Positions 1 to 5,530 of a stretch of DNA of 5,530 nucleotides are shown in pieces. The notes beneath the pieces were generated by a model that was given only the letters and a program-made list of their open reading frames with translations, made no database searches and had not been told where the DNA came from. The position numbers were made by a program, and so were the translations under genes. Source of the stretch: Acidobacteriota bacterium (GTDB lineage Bacteria; Acidobacteriota; Vicinamibacteria; Vicinamibacterales; JAKQTR01); the NCBI GenBank assembly GCA_026393735.1, contig JAPKZP010000638.1:1-5530 (forward strand). Reading direction: 5' to 3'. Positions within the stretch are counted from its first letter, which is position 1; each line of letters opens with the position of its first letter.

Positions 1-327
1 GACCGCCATGCCCGCGATGTCGATCGCGGCCACCAGCAGGATGTTCGAGAGGTTGAAGATCACCCCGCCGAGAAAGGCCGACCAAAGCAGGCCGGACTCG
101 CCCTGCGCCAGGTCGGCCAGGAACGGGCGTCCCGCCGAGCCCATGCTGCCCATCGTCAGCGCGAGGACGACGGAGAGCAGCAACACGCCGATGGCGTAGT
201 CCCAGTAGAAGAGCTGGAACGCCCACTGGCGCTGCGCCAATTTCTGCGTATTCGCCCACGACCCCCAGCACAGCATTGTCAGCACACACATCGCGACGGC
301 GAGCGGGTACGACTCCACAATGATCAC
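1..327 (-). CDS. DMT-superfamily GRP/ureide-permease-like inner-membrane transporter, N-terminal part
   Basis: This is the first 109 residues of an inner-membrane permease; the C-terminal part lies beyond position 1. Three hydrophobic segments are visible, at about residues 6-22, 42-60 and 81-103. The motif CWGSWANTQK (residues 20-29), followed by an aromatic stretch FQLFYWDY (37-44), is characteristic of bacterial members of the DMT superfamily related to the glucose/ribose porter (GRP) family and plant ureide permeases, often annotated as DMT transporter permease. Full-length members have about ten membrane segments and roughly 330-350 residues (family knowledge). The start is GTG at 325-327, chosen because a strong GGGGAGG lies five bases upstream and the next residues, IIVESYPLAV, match a typical short N-terminus. 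The gene follows the TonB-dependent receptor on the same strand, so co-transcription is likely. Substrate (sugar, nucleoside or ureide) is not determinable here. Family call fairly sure, function not. Confidence 0.82.
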   Translation of the reverse strand, partial: MIIVESYPLAVAMCVLTMLCWGSWANTQKLAQRQWAFQLFYWDYAIGVLLLSVVLALTMGSMGSAGRPFLADLAQGESGLLWSAFLGGVIFNLSNILLVAAIDIAGMAV

Positions 328-332
328 GGTGA

Positions 333-339
333 CCTCCCC
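333..339 (-). promoter_or_regulatory. Ribosome binding site of the permease
   Basis: On the minus strand GGGGAGG sits five bases before the GTG at 327-325. It supports a GTG start that would otherwise be doubtful. The same GGGGAGGTC with the same spacing precedes the receptor gene. Confidence 0.75.
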
Positions 340-357
340 TGCAAACGCACGCAAGCG

Positions 358-385
358 ACGTGGCGGCGGACCCCCGCCGCTACGT
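358..385 (-). terminator. Intercistronic GC-rich hairpin (terminator or attenuator/stabiliser candidate)
   Basis: A 12-bp inverted repeat, ACGTGGCGGCGG and CCGCCGCTACGT on the plus strand, flanks a 4-base loop (370-373). It starts three bases past the receptor stop codon in the direction of transcription. In the minus-strand transcript the fifth pair from the base is an A/C mismatch; the remaining eleven pairs are perfect. No run of U follows, so a classical intrinsic terminator is not supported. It may instead lower transcription into the permease or protect the 3' end of the receptor message. The inverted repeat is seen directly; its role is inferred. Confidence 0.5.
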
Positions 386-388
386 GGA

Positions 389-3325
389 TCAGAAGTTGAA
401 CCGCGCGGCCAACTGGAACTGACGTGGCGCCTCGGCTGTCGTCGGCTGCCCGAACGTCGCATTCGGCGTGATGTTCGGACCGTAGGTCGTGTTGACGCCG
501 GTGATGTTCTTCCGGTTGAACATGTTGAATCCTTCGAACATCAACTCCAGGTCGCGGTGCGCGCCCATGTTGAATGTGCGTGACATCCGGATGTCGACGG
601 TGGAGAAGTTCGCTTGATTGAACGCGTTGTACCCGATGCCGCTCGGCCGGTCGTTGAACACGCCTTCCCCGTTGTCGTCCACACCCGTCAGGGCGTTGTA
701 CGGATAGCCGGTCTGGATGATGATGCGTGTCGAGAACTGCCATCCGTTCAGCAGGGCGGCCGACGTGCCCGTCAGGCTCGACCACCGCGGTTCGAAGACG
801 CCGGTCCCCGTGAAGCGCTGCCGCATGTCGTTGTCGTTGTTCCCGCGATCGACCTCGACGTTCTGCGGGTCCGACGGCGAGGTGAAGATGCCGAACCCGA
901 GCGTGTCGGCCAGGAAGGCGGCGCTCGTGCTCTTCGACACGTGATACGACCCCTGGAACGAGTAGCCCGATCCGAAGCGCTTCGTGAGCGTCATGACCAG
1001 GCCGTCGTACTGGGAGTCGCCAACAGACGACGCGACGTAGATGTTGGCGTAGCGCGGGTCAGGACGGTTGGTCACCGACCACTTGCGCCTGCCGTCGGCC
1101 AGCGTCCCGTTCTGGGTGATGTTCGTCACCAGGGACACGGGCTGGTGGCTGGAGGTATTGCCGTAGTAGCTCACGCTCAACGACAGGTCCTTGGACAACT
1201 GGCGCTCCAGCGTCCCGAACCACAGGGAGGCCTGGATGTCCTGGAAGTCCGCCGCCATCGTCCGCGCCTCGGAGATCACGGCCTGGGTCGGCGGGCTGAC
1301 GGGCGTCAGCGAGAATGGCGGGGCGCCCGCCGTGGTCGGGGTCATGTTGACCGTGACGACGTCCACGCCGTTGCTGCGAATGAGGTTGTTGAAGTTCTGC
1401 GTGACGAACACGTTGTAGTAGATGCCCCAGCCGCCGCGAAGGACCGTCTTTCCGCTGCCGGTCGGGTCCCAGGCCAGGCCGATTCTCGGGCCGATGTTGT
1501 TCTTGTCCGTCGGGAACCGGCCCGTGTCGGGCAGTTGCGGGTTCAGTTTCGCCTGCGGCCGCCCGAACACGTCGTACCGGAGCCCGACGTTGAGCTTCAC
1601 GCGGTGCGGCAGCCTGATGTCGTCCTGGACGAAATAGCCCTGGTTGACGACCGACGGGTCTGTCCATTCGGTGCCGGTGGCCTGAGAGAACCGGGTGTAC
1701 GAGTACGGCTTCCCGGTGGACGGATCGATGGTGCCGGCCACGGTGTACAGGTACTGGTCGAGCGGCGTCACGGCGCCGCGGATGCCCGTCACGGCCGTCA
1801 TGCCGGAGAAGCGGAACGAACCGTTGATGTTGGTCGTCCGTTCCTTGAACGCGACGGGAATGATGTCGAGTCCCAGCTTGACAGAGTGTGAGCCGAGCGA
1901 AATCGACAGGTTGTCGACGAACTGGAAGCCGCGCTCGAGCGTGTAGTTCTTGCCGTTCGCGGCTCCGTTGAAGCTGCCGACGCCTGTGATGTTGACGTTT
2001 GGAGAATCCTCGTCCGGCGCGCCCGGTCCGCGGCTGATGCCCCTGGTGACGTAGAGGAACCGGTTCTCGTTGACGATGTTGGGACGTATGACCGACACCA
2101 GCTGCGTGGTGATCGAATACGGATTCTCGTCGAACCGCGTCCATGTCTCGTAGGAAGAGAGGCCGCCGCCGATCGGCGACTCACGGTCATAGTAGTAGTT
2201 GAAGCGGACCGAAAACCGCTGATTGTTGCTCAACTGGGCGTCAGCCCGCGTCGTCAGGGTGTGGGCCCTGAAGGTGCCCGTGATCGTCCCGACGCTCGTC
2301 GAGGGGATCTTCAGCGCGGCGGCGTTCTCGGCGGAGATCGTCGACACCTGGGGATTGTCCTGCATCCAGCGCTCGTAGCTCAGGAAGTAGAACAGCTTGT
2401 CCTTGCGCAGGGACCCGCCGACGGTCCCGCCGAAGTTGTAGCGCGAAAAGTCCGGCTTCGGCAGGGACTGGTCCGCGAGGACGGGCTTCCCGGTCATGAA
2501 CTTCTGGCGCGTGAAGAAGAAGGCCGAGCCGCGGGTGTTGTTCGAACCCGACTTCGTCACGATGTTCTGTGCGCCGCCGACGCTCCGCCCGAACTCCGCA
2601 TTGAAATTCGTCAGGACCTGCGCCTCGGAAATCGCGTCCTGGCTGATCACGATGTTCCGGGACCGGCCCTGGATGTTGTTGGACACGCCGTCCACGTTGA
2701 GGAGACGCGGGTTCAGGCCGCCGTAGACCGTGGTGGCGGTAGACGTTCCCGATCCGGTGGTCGGCAGCGGGGCCGCGTTGACGCCCGGCTGAAGCACGAA
2801 GAAGTCCATGATGCTCCGCCCGATGGTCGGCAGCGACTGGACGGTCCGCTGATCGTAGGTGTTGCTGGCCGCGGTCCTGGCGACCTCGACGAGCGGCGGC
2901 GCGGCGGTCACCTCGACGGTCTCCGCGAACGCCGTCGTGGGCACGTCGAACTCCACGGTGCGTACGGTGCCCGCGCGCAGATCCAGGTTCGCCCGAGTCA
3001 TGGTCGGGTGCCCCGTGGCTTCCGCCGTGAGGACGTAGCTCCCCGGCGGGAGCAGCGGGAGGGCGTACCGACCGCGCGCGTCAGTCGTCACGACGCGCTC
3101 AAGACCGGTGCCGGTGTTGAACGCCCGGATGGTAGCGCCCGCCAGGGGGCCGCCGCCCTGCAACCGGACCGTGCCCTCGATGTTTCCGTCAATCGCCTGC
3201 CCCTGCGCGCGCACGCCGGCTGGCGCCAGGAGCAGGAGACCAAGCACGAGCAGCGTCACCGTGAGAAAGACGGATCGGCGGGCTGAAGAACGACCGGCAC
3301 ATGGAATGCGGCTGCGAGTGGGCAT
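389..3325 (-). CDS. TonB-dependent receptor, Oar-like, with carboxypeptidase-regulatory-like domain
   Basis: This is an outer-membrane active-transport porin of 978 residues that would move a substrate into the periplasm using TonB/ExbBD energy. A signal peptide covers residues 1-40: basic n-region, long Leu/Val core, cleavage expected after VRA before Gln41. A CarboxypepD_reg-like beta-sandwich spans about 47-128 (GNIEGTV, then TTDARGRYALPLLPPGSY). ETVEVTA at 135-141 resembles a TonB box. The plug covers about 150-260, with LLNVDGVSNN near 208-217 and EFGRSVGGAQNIVTKSGSN near 244-262. The rest is a beta-barrel, with the typical late motif FNMFNR (933-938) and a terminal Phe (RFNF). The length fits the Oar-like family (about 950-1200). 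The ATG at 3325 is preferred over an in-frame start at 3613 because the signal peptide begins there and GGGGAGG lies five bases upstream. The downstream permease and divergent LacI regulator suggest regulated nutrient uptake, probably a carbohydrate or related compound; the substrate is unknown. Confidence 0.93.
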   Translation of the reverse strand: MPTRSRIPCAGRSSARRSVFLTVTLLVLGLLLLAPAGVRAQGQAIDGNIEGTVRLQGGGPLAGATIRAFNTGTGLERVVTTDARGRYALPLLPPGSYVLTAEATGHPTMTRANLDLRAGTVRTVEFDVPTTAFAETVEVTAAPPLVEVARTAASNTYDQRTVQSLPTIGRSIMDFFVLQPGVNAAPLPTTGSGTSTATTVYGGLNPRLLNVDGVSNNIQGRSRNIVISQDAISEAQVLTNFNAEFGRSVGGAQNIVTKSGSNNTRGSAFFFTRQKFMTGKPVLADQSLPKPDFSRYNFGGTVGGSLRKDKLFYFLSYERWMQDNPQVSTISAENAAALKIPSTSVGTITGTFRAHTLTTRADAQLSNNQRFSVRFNYYYDRESPIGGGLSSYETWTRFDENPYSITTQLVSVIRPNIVNENRFLYVTRGISRGPGAPDEDSPNVNITGVGSFNGAANGKNYTLERGFQFVDNLSISLGSHSVKLGLDIIPVAFKERTTNINGSFRFSGMTAVTGIRGAVTPLDQYLYTVAGTIDPSTGKPYSYTRFSQATGTEWTDPSVVNQGYFVQDDIRLPHRVKLNVGLRYDVFGRPQAKLNPQLPDTGRFPTDKNNIGPRIGLAWDPTGSGKTVLRGGWGIYYNVFVTQNFNNLIRSNGVDVVTVNMTPTTAGAPPFSLTPVSPPTQAVISEARTMAADFQDIQASLWFGTLERQLSKDLSLSVSYYGNTSSHQPVSLVTNITQNGTLADGRRKWSVTNRPDPRYANIYVASSVGDSQYDGLVMTLTKRFGSGYSFQGSYHVSKSTSAAFLADTLGFGIFTSPSDPQNVEVDRGNNDNDMRQRFTGTGVFEPRWSSLTGTSAALLNGWQFSTRIIIQTGYPYNALTGVDDNGEGVFNDRPSGIGYNAFNQANFSTVDIRMSRTFNMGAHRDLELMFEGFNMFNRKNITGVNTTYGPNITPNATFGQPTTAEAPRQFQLAARFNF

Positions 3326-3584
3326 CGAGACCTCCCCGTTCGAGAGAGACGGCACGGATTTGTTCGTTCGCCAAACACCGGCGCGGCGGCCAGGCACCGG
3401 AGCCCGGTCGACGGCGGAACATACGAGACCGACGCTGCGCGTACGCAACGATGACCGGACGACGCATCGTCGTCTGGGTGCACGATGGGAGAACGGCGAC
3501 GCCGGATCGCTGGCAGGGCGACGGCGGCGCGTTGGGTTATCGAGGCGGACAACGAACAGGGGAACGCCCTGAGCGCGAGGGGGT
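3326..3584 (-). other. Long GC-rich receptor leader (untranslated) with one hairpin
   Basis: There is no convincing gene here on either strand; the open frames encode Arg/Pro/Gly-rich sequence typical of chance frames in GC-rich DNA. If transcription starts in the AT-rich patch near 3600-3680, this is a 5' leader of about 260 bases or more. It contains an inverted repeat at 3455-3477: a perfect 7-bp arm (GACGACG, loop CAT, CGTCGTC) extending to 10 bp with one imperfect pair (A/C on the minus transcript). I recognise no known riboswitch class. A promoter inside this stretch cannot be excluded. Confidence 0.4.
3331..3337 (-). promoter_or_regulatory. Ribosome binding site that fixes the receptor start
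   Basis: GGGGAGG on the minus strand lies five bases before the ATG at 3325-3323. With the signal peptide that begins at this ATG, it argues against the longer in-frame reading from 3613, whose extra 96 residues are Arg/Pro-rich and resemble no receptor N-terminus. Confidence 0.8.
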
Positions 3585-3600
3585 GTGCAATCGATTACAC
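3585..3600. promoter_or_regulatory. Putative LacI-family operator
   Basis: GTGCAATCGATTACAC is a 16-bp even palindrome centred on CpG with seven of eight base pairs symmetric; only the C/A pair at 3588/3597 breaks symmetry. LacI-family operators are typically even palindromes with a central CG, where the hinge leucine inserts, and AATCGATT cores are frequent. The site lies between the divergent receptor and LacI genes, 193 bases before the LacI ATG and 260 bases before the receptor ATG. It touches an AT-rich patch that probably holds promoters. The most likely ligand is the adjacent LacI-family protein, acting on the receptor, on itself, or both. The palindrome is seen directly; binding is inferred. 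Confidence 0.6.
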
Positions 3601-3680
3601 CGATATTCCCCATATATTCAGCCTAGGATGTCGTATATTGTGTTTACTGACGTGAAATCGTTACCGAGTTTAGCCACGTG
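3601..3680. promoter_or_regulatory. AT-rich divergent promoter region
   Basis: This is the only clearly AT-rich stretch in the window, with several TATA-like elements (ATATTC, CATATATTC, CGTATATTG on plus; AATATA and ATATATG on minus). Placed between two divergent genes and abutting the palindrome, it is the best place for the receptor promoter and perhaps the lacI promoter. I could not pair a good -35 with a well-spaced -10 on either strand, so no start site is proposed. The sequence GTGAAATCG at 3652-3660 repeats the left half of the operator with one change and could be a weak second half-site. Confidence 0.4.
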
Positions 3681-3792
3681 CTCTTTCGTCTGTCAAGCTA
3701 TTTGCGATTCCCGCACCCGCGCTGGGGGGCCCGGCGAGTGGCGGGTGGCGGCTGGCAGGGAGTAGCCTATCTTCGCGGAGAACGGAGCAGAG

Positions 3793-4902
3793 ATGTCACG
3801 ACCCGGTCGCTCGCCAGGCACAGGCCGCCAATCGCTGTCGTCGACGATCACCGAGGTCGCCGAGCGGGCCGTGGTATCGACCGCCACGGTCTCCCGCGTC
3901 TTCGCCCACCCAGACCGTGTGAGCGAGGACCTGCGCGAGCGTGTCTATCGCGCCGCGCGGATGCTCGACTACCACCCGAGTCGGGTCGCCCGCCATCTGC
4001 GCGTCGGAACCAGCATGACGGTGGGCGTCGTCATTCCCGACATCCAGAACCCATTCTTCACGGCCGTCGTGCGCGGAATCGAAGAGGTGTTGCAGGCCGC
4101 CGGCTACACGCTCCTCCTGGCCAATTCCGACGAAATCCCGGCGCGCGAAGAGCGGGCCCTGGACATGCTGCGCGCGGACGGCGTCGCAGGCATCGTGTTC
4201 GTGCCGATCGGCGAGCGGAAGGTCGGGTACCGGCAGCTCTCGTCTCGACCGCTGCCCATCGTAGCGATCGACCGGCTGCCGACCGGACTCCGAGTCGACC
4301 TCGTGACGGTGGAGAACACCGATGGAAGCCGCCGTGCCGTTGAGCACCTGATCGAGCTCGGCCACAGGGAGATCGCGTTGCTGGGAGGACCGCCGCAGCA
4401 CAGCACCGGCTCCGAGCGCCAGGAAGGCTACGAGCGAGCGCTTCGAGCGGCGGGAATCCCACTGCGCCAAGAACTCATCCAGCACGGCGACTTCCGCGAA
4501 GCAGGCGGCTACCACGGCATGAAGGCGCTGCTCGGCATTTCCTCCCCGCCCACGGCGGTATTCGTCGCGAACAACCTGATGGCGCTCGGCGCGCTGCGCG
4601 CCATCCATGAGGCCGGACGGCGGATTCCCCTCGACATTGCCGTGGTCAGTTTCGACGACATGCCATGGGCCACGTCGCTGAATCCGCCGCTCAGTTCAGT
4701 CGCCCAGCCCGCATGGGAGATTGGGGAAGCCGCCGGTGAACTGCTGCTCGCCAGAATCGCGGAGCCCGACCGGCCTGTTCGCCATGTCGTCCTCGAGACG
4801 CAACTCATGGTGAGAGCGTCGAGCGGTGGTCCGGTGCAGACGCCCGCCACGCACCAGCCCGCGGAATGTCCGGTCACGCCAATCCGGGTCTTGTCGACGT
4901 AG
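3793..4902 (+). CDS. LacI-family transcriptional regulator
   Basis: This is a 369-residue DNA-binding regulator, probably a dimeric ligand-responsive repressor. The helix-turn-helix is at about residues 18-37 (TITEVAERAVVSTATVSRVF), with recognition-helix residues Thr30, Ala31 and Arg35. The hinge helix ends in VARHLRVGTS (65-74), with Leu69 at the minor-groove intercalating position. A periplasmic-binding-protein-like effector domain runs from about 75 to 345 (VGVVIPDIQNPFFTAVVRGIE, then SERQEGYERAL, then VVSFDDMPWA). Arg209 and Asp288 align with the effector-contacting Arg197 and Asp274 of LacI, which favours a sugar-like ligand. The ATG is preceded by GGAG (3784-3787) at five bases. Oddities: Val27 replaces the usual Gly/Asn of the HTH turn, and the last 15-20 residues form a non-family tail lying antisense to a hydrolase relic, raising length above the usual 330-345. 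The divergent receptor gene and the palindrome at 3585-3600 mark its likely target. Confidence 0.93.
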   Translation: MSRPGRSPGTGRQSLSSTITEVAERAVVSTATVSRVFAHPDRVSEDLRERVYRAARMLDYHPSRVARHLRVGTSMTVGVVIPDIQNPFFTAVVRGIEEVLQAAGYTLLLANSDEIPAREERALDMLRADGVAGIVFVPIGERKVGYRQLSSRPLPIVAIDRLPTGLRVDLVTVENTDGSRRAVEHLIELGHREIALLGGPPQHSTGSERQEGYERALRAAGIPLRQELIQHGDFREAGGYHGMKALLGISSPPTAVFVANNLMALGALRAIHEAGRRIPLDIAVVSFDDMPWATSLNPPLSSVAQPAWEIGEAAGELLLARIAEPDRPVRHVVLETQLMVRASSGGPVQTPATHQPAECPVTPIRVLST

Positions 4903-5033
4903 TTCAGGTTCCCGGTGTTCGCCACGTCGTCGAGCACAGCGAACATGCCGGAGCCCTCGGTCGTCGCCGCGGACCCGCCCCCCGAACGCTGGACCAGCGA
5001 GGCCGCCGCACTCGCGACCAGAACCACTGTCAC
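4857..5033 (-). pseudogene. Relic of an alpha/beta hydrolase (nucleophile-elbow fragment)
   Basis: The minus-strand frame over 4857-4955 reads GSGMFAVLDDVANTGN, then LNYVDKTRIGVTGHSAG. This matches the helix, strand and nucleophile elbow of alpha/beta hydrolases, with GHSAG carrying the would-be catalytic Ser (codon 4865-4863). Upstream in the same frame, 5033-4990 encodes a hydrophobic stretch (VTVVLVASAAASLVQ) that could be a leftover signal anchor, but this is weak. The rest of a hydrolase is missing: the roughly 100 or more residues with the oxyanion region before the elbow, and everything after GHSAG, including the acid and His. The frame simply runs on into the antisense of lacI. No start or ribosome binding site is evident. 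It lies between lacI and the SDF transporter and overlaps the last 15 codons of lacI. It is best read as a decayed, deleted gene; a chance frame is the alternative. Confidence 0.55.
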
Positions 5034-5065
5034 CGCAGACGTTCCCTGACCGCGAGCCGGTGCCT

Positions 5066-5530
5066 TCAGGGTGACGAGGTCCCTCGACGGCCTGCGCGGC
5101 CATCAGCCAGCACGGTCACCGCGAGCATGCCGGTCACGTTGGCGACGGTCCGGAAGGCATTGGGGATGGGGTCGACCGCCAGCAACAGGCCCATCGCCTC
5201 GAGAGGCAGCCCCGCCGCGGTCAGGATGGGCGCCACCACGACCGCCGCCCCGCTCGGCACGGCGCCGACGGCGAAACTGGTGACCACCGAGGCCACAACG
5301 ATGGCCACGGCGCGGGACGGGTCGATCGCGACACCATAGAGGCGCCCGACGAAGTACGTGACGACGATGAACCAGATCGGGCCCGAGTACTTGAACACCG
5401 CCAGGGAGAGCGGCAGGACGAATCCGTTGGCGGTCTGGGACAGGCCGAGGCGCGCCTCCGCGCCGTCGTTCATGGCCGGCAGCGCGGCCATCGAGGAGTG
5501 CGTGCCGAAGGCCACCACCTGCGCGGGCGC
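5066..5530 (-). CDS. SDF-family (dicarboxylate/amino acid:cation symporter-like) transporter, C-terminal part
   Basis: This is the last 154 residues of an inner-membrane secondary transporter; the N-terminal part lies past position 5530. Numbering from the window edge, the fragment opens with a hairpin-1-like serine motif (AFGTHSSMAALP, 7-18). A segment GFVLPLSLAVFKYSG (36-50) corresponds to TM7. A second re-entrant-hairpin-like region follows at about 84-118 (GAVPSGAAVVVAP). TM8 reads DPIPNAFRTVANVTG, with Asp120, Arg127 and Asn131 at the family's substrate and cation positions. Where classical members have NMDGT in TM7, this protein has FKYSG, and the Asp after the NVxG motif is Met135, so ion coupling or substrate may differ from glutamate or C4-dicarboxylate carriers. 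It ends with TGA at 5068-5066 after a short polar tail, as expected for the family. It is convergent with lacI and shows no evident link to the receptor system. Family call is strong, substrate unknown. Confidence 0.85.
   Translation of the reverse strand, partial: APAQVVAFGTHSSMAALPAMNDGAEARLGLSQTANGFVLPLSLAVFKYSGPIWFIVVTYFVGRLYGVAIDPSRAVAIVVASVVTSFAVGAVPSGAAVVVAPILTAAGLPLEAMGLLLAVDPIPNAFRTVANVTGMLAVTVLADGRAGRRGTSSP

Noticed and set aside
614..1891. 425-residue open frame on plus
   Set aside because: Lies wholly opposite the receptor gene, is dominated by Arg, Val, Asp and Gly as expected for antisense of GC-rich coding DNA, and has no recognisable domain.
1059..2144. 361-residue open frame on minus
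   Set aside because: Overlaps the receptor in another frame on the same strand; Arg/His/Gln-rich low-complexity protein.
2261..3286. 341-residue open frame on plus
   Set aside because: Antisense shadow of the receptor N-terminal half; Arg/Gly/Asp-rich, no domain or ribosome binding site.
3439..3446. Palindrome GCGTACGC in the receptor leader
   Set aside because: Eight bases only, central TA instead of CG, no symmetric extension; expected by chance in GC-rich DNA.
3326..3613. 96-codon in-frame N-terminal extension of the receptor
   Set aside because: Would bury the signal peptide and ignores the strong ribosome binding site at 3331-3337; the sequence is Arg/Pro-rich without similarity to known domains, and its first codons would lie over the putative operator.
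3601..3680. Specific sigma-70 -10/-35 boxes
   Set aside because: Several TATA-like hexamers occur, but none pairs with a good -35 at 16-18 bases on either strand, so only a general promoter region is reported.
3796..4608. 270-residue open frame on minus
   Set aside because: Complement of the LacI gene, whose protein matches its family along nearly its whole length.
4987..4999. Small hairpin (CGCTG, loop GAC, CAGCG) between lacI and the SDF transporter
   Set aside because: A five-pair stem with no U-run; too weak to call a terminator for either convergent gene.

Overview
The window is GC-rich DNA with bacterial gene layout: compact genes, GGAG/GGGGAGG ribosome binding sites, and long spurious open frames opposite the real genes. 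It encodes a large Oar-type TonB-dependent receptor with an N-terminal carboxypeptidase-regulatory-like domain, a DMT-superfamily sugar/ureide-type permease with the motif WGSWANTQK, and a LacI-family regulator. This combination is common in Acidobacteriota, perhaps Vicinamibacteria. That assignment is inferred from gene types and base composition only; the window has no marker gene.

Layout. Positions 1-327 (minus) hold the N-terminal 109 residues of the permease, cut by the window edge. Just upstream, also on minus, is the TonB-dependent receptor (389-3325, 978 residues). The 61-bp gap between them contains a GC-rich hairpin. A 467-bp divergent intergenic region (3326-3792) follows. It holds a long GC-rich receptor leader with a hairpin, a near-perfect 16-bp LacI-type palindrome (3585-3600) and an AT-rich patch likely to contain promoters. 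The LacI-family repressor reads on plus (3793-4902). The last part (4857-5530, minus) holds a small relic of an alpha/beta hydrolase, antisense to the end of the LacI gene, and then the C-terminal 154 residues of an SDF-family (dicarboxylate/amino acid:cation symporter-like) transporter cut by the right edge.

How the genes may work together. The receptor and permease look like an outer-membrane plus inner-membrane import pair, controlled by the divergent LacI-type regulator through the palindrome between them. The regulator keeps the arginine and aspartate that usually contact sugar effectors, so a sugar, nucleoside or similar small polar substrate is the best guess; the substrate cannot be read from the sequence. 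The SDF transporter is convergent with lacI and shows no clear functional tie to the system.

Most notable points: the LacI C-terminal tail is encoded antisense to a hydrolase nucleophile-elbow relic, suggesting a past rearrangement; the putative operator; and the SDF transporter's lack of the usual NMDGT motif. I found no RNA gene, CRISPR array, insertion sequence or phage gene. I do not see a clearly new biological system here; the locus reads as a regulated nutrient-uptake island.
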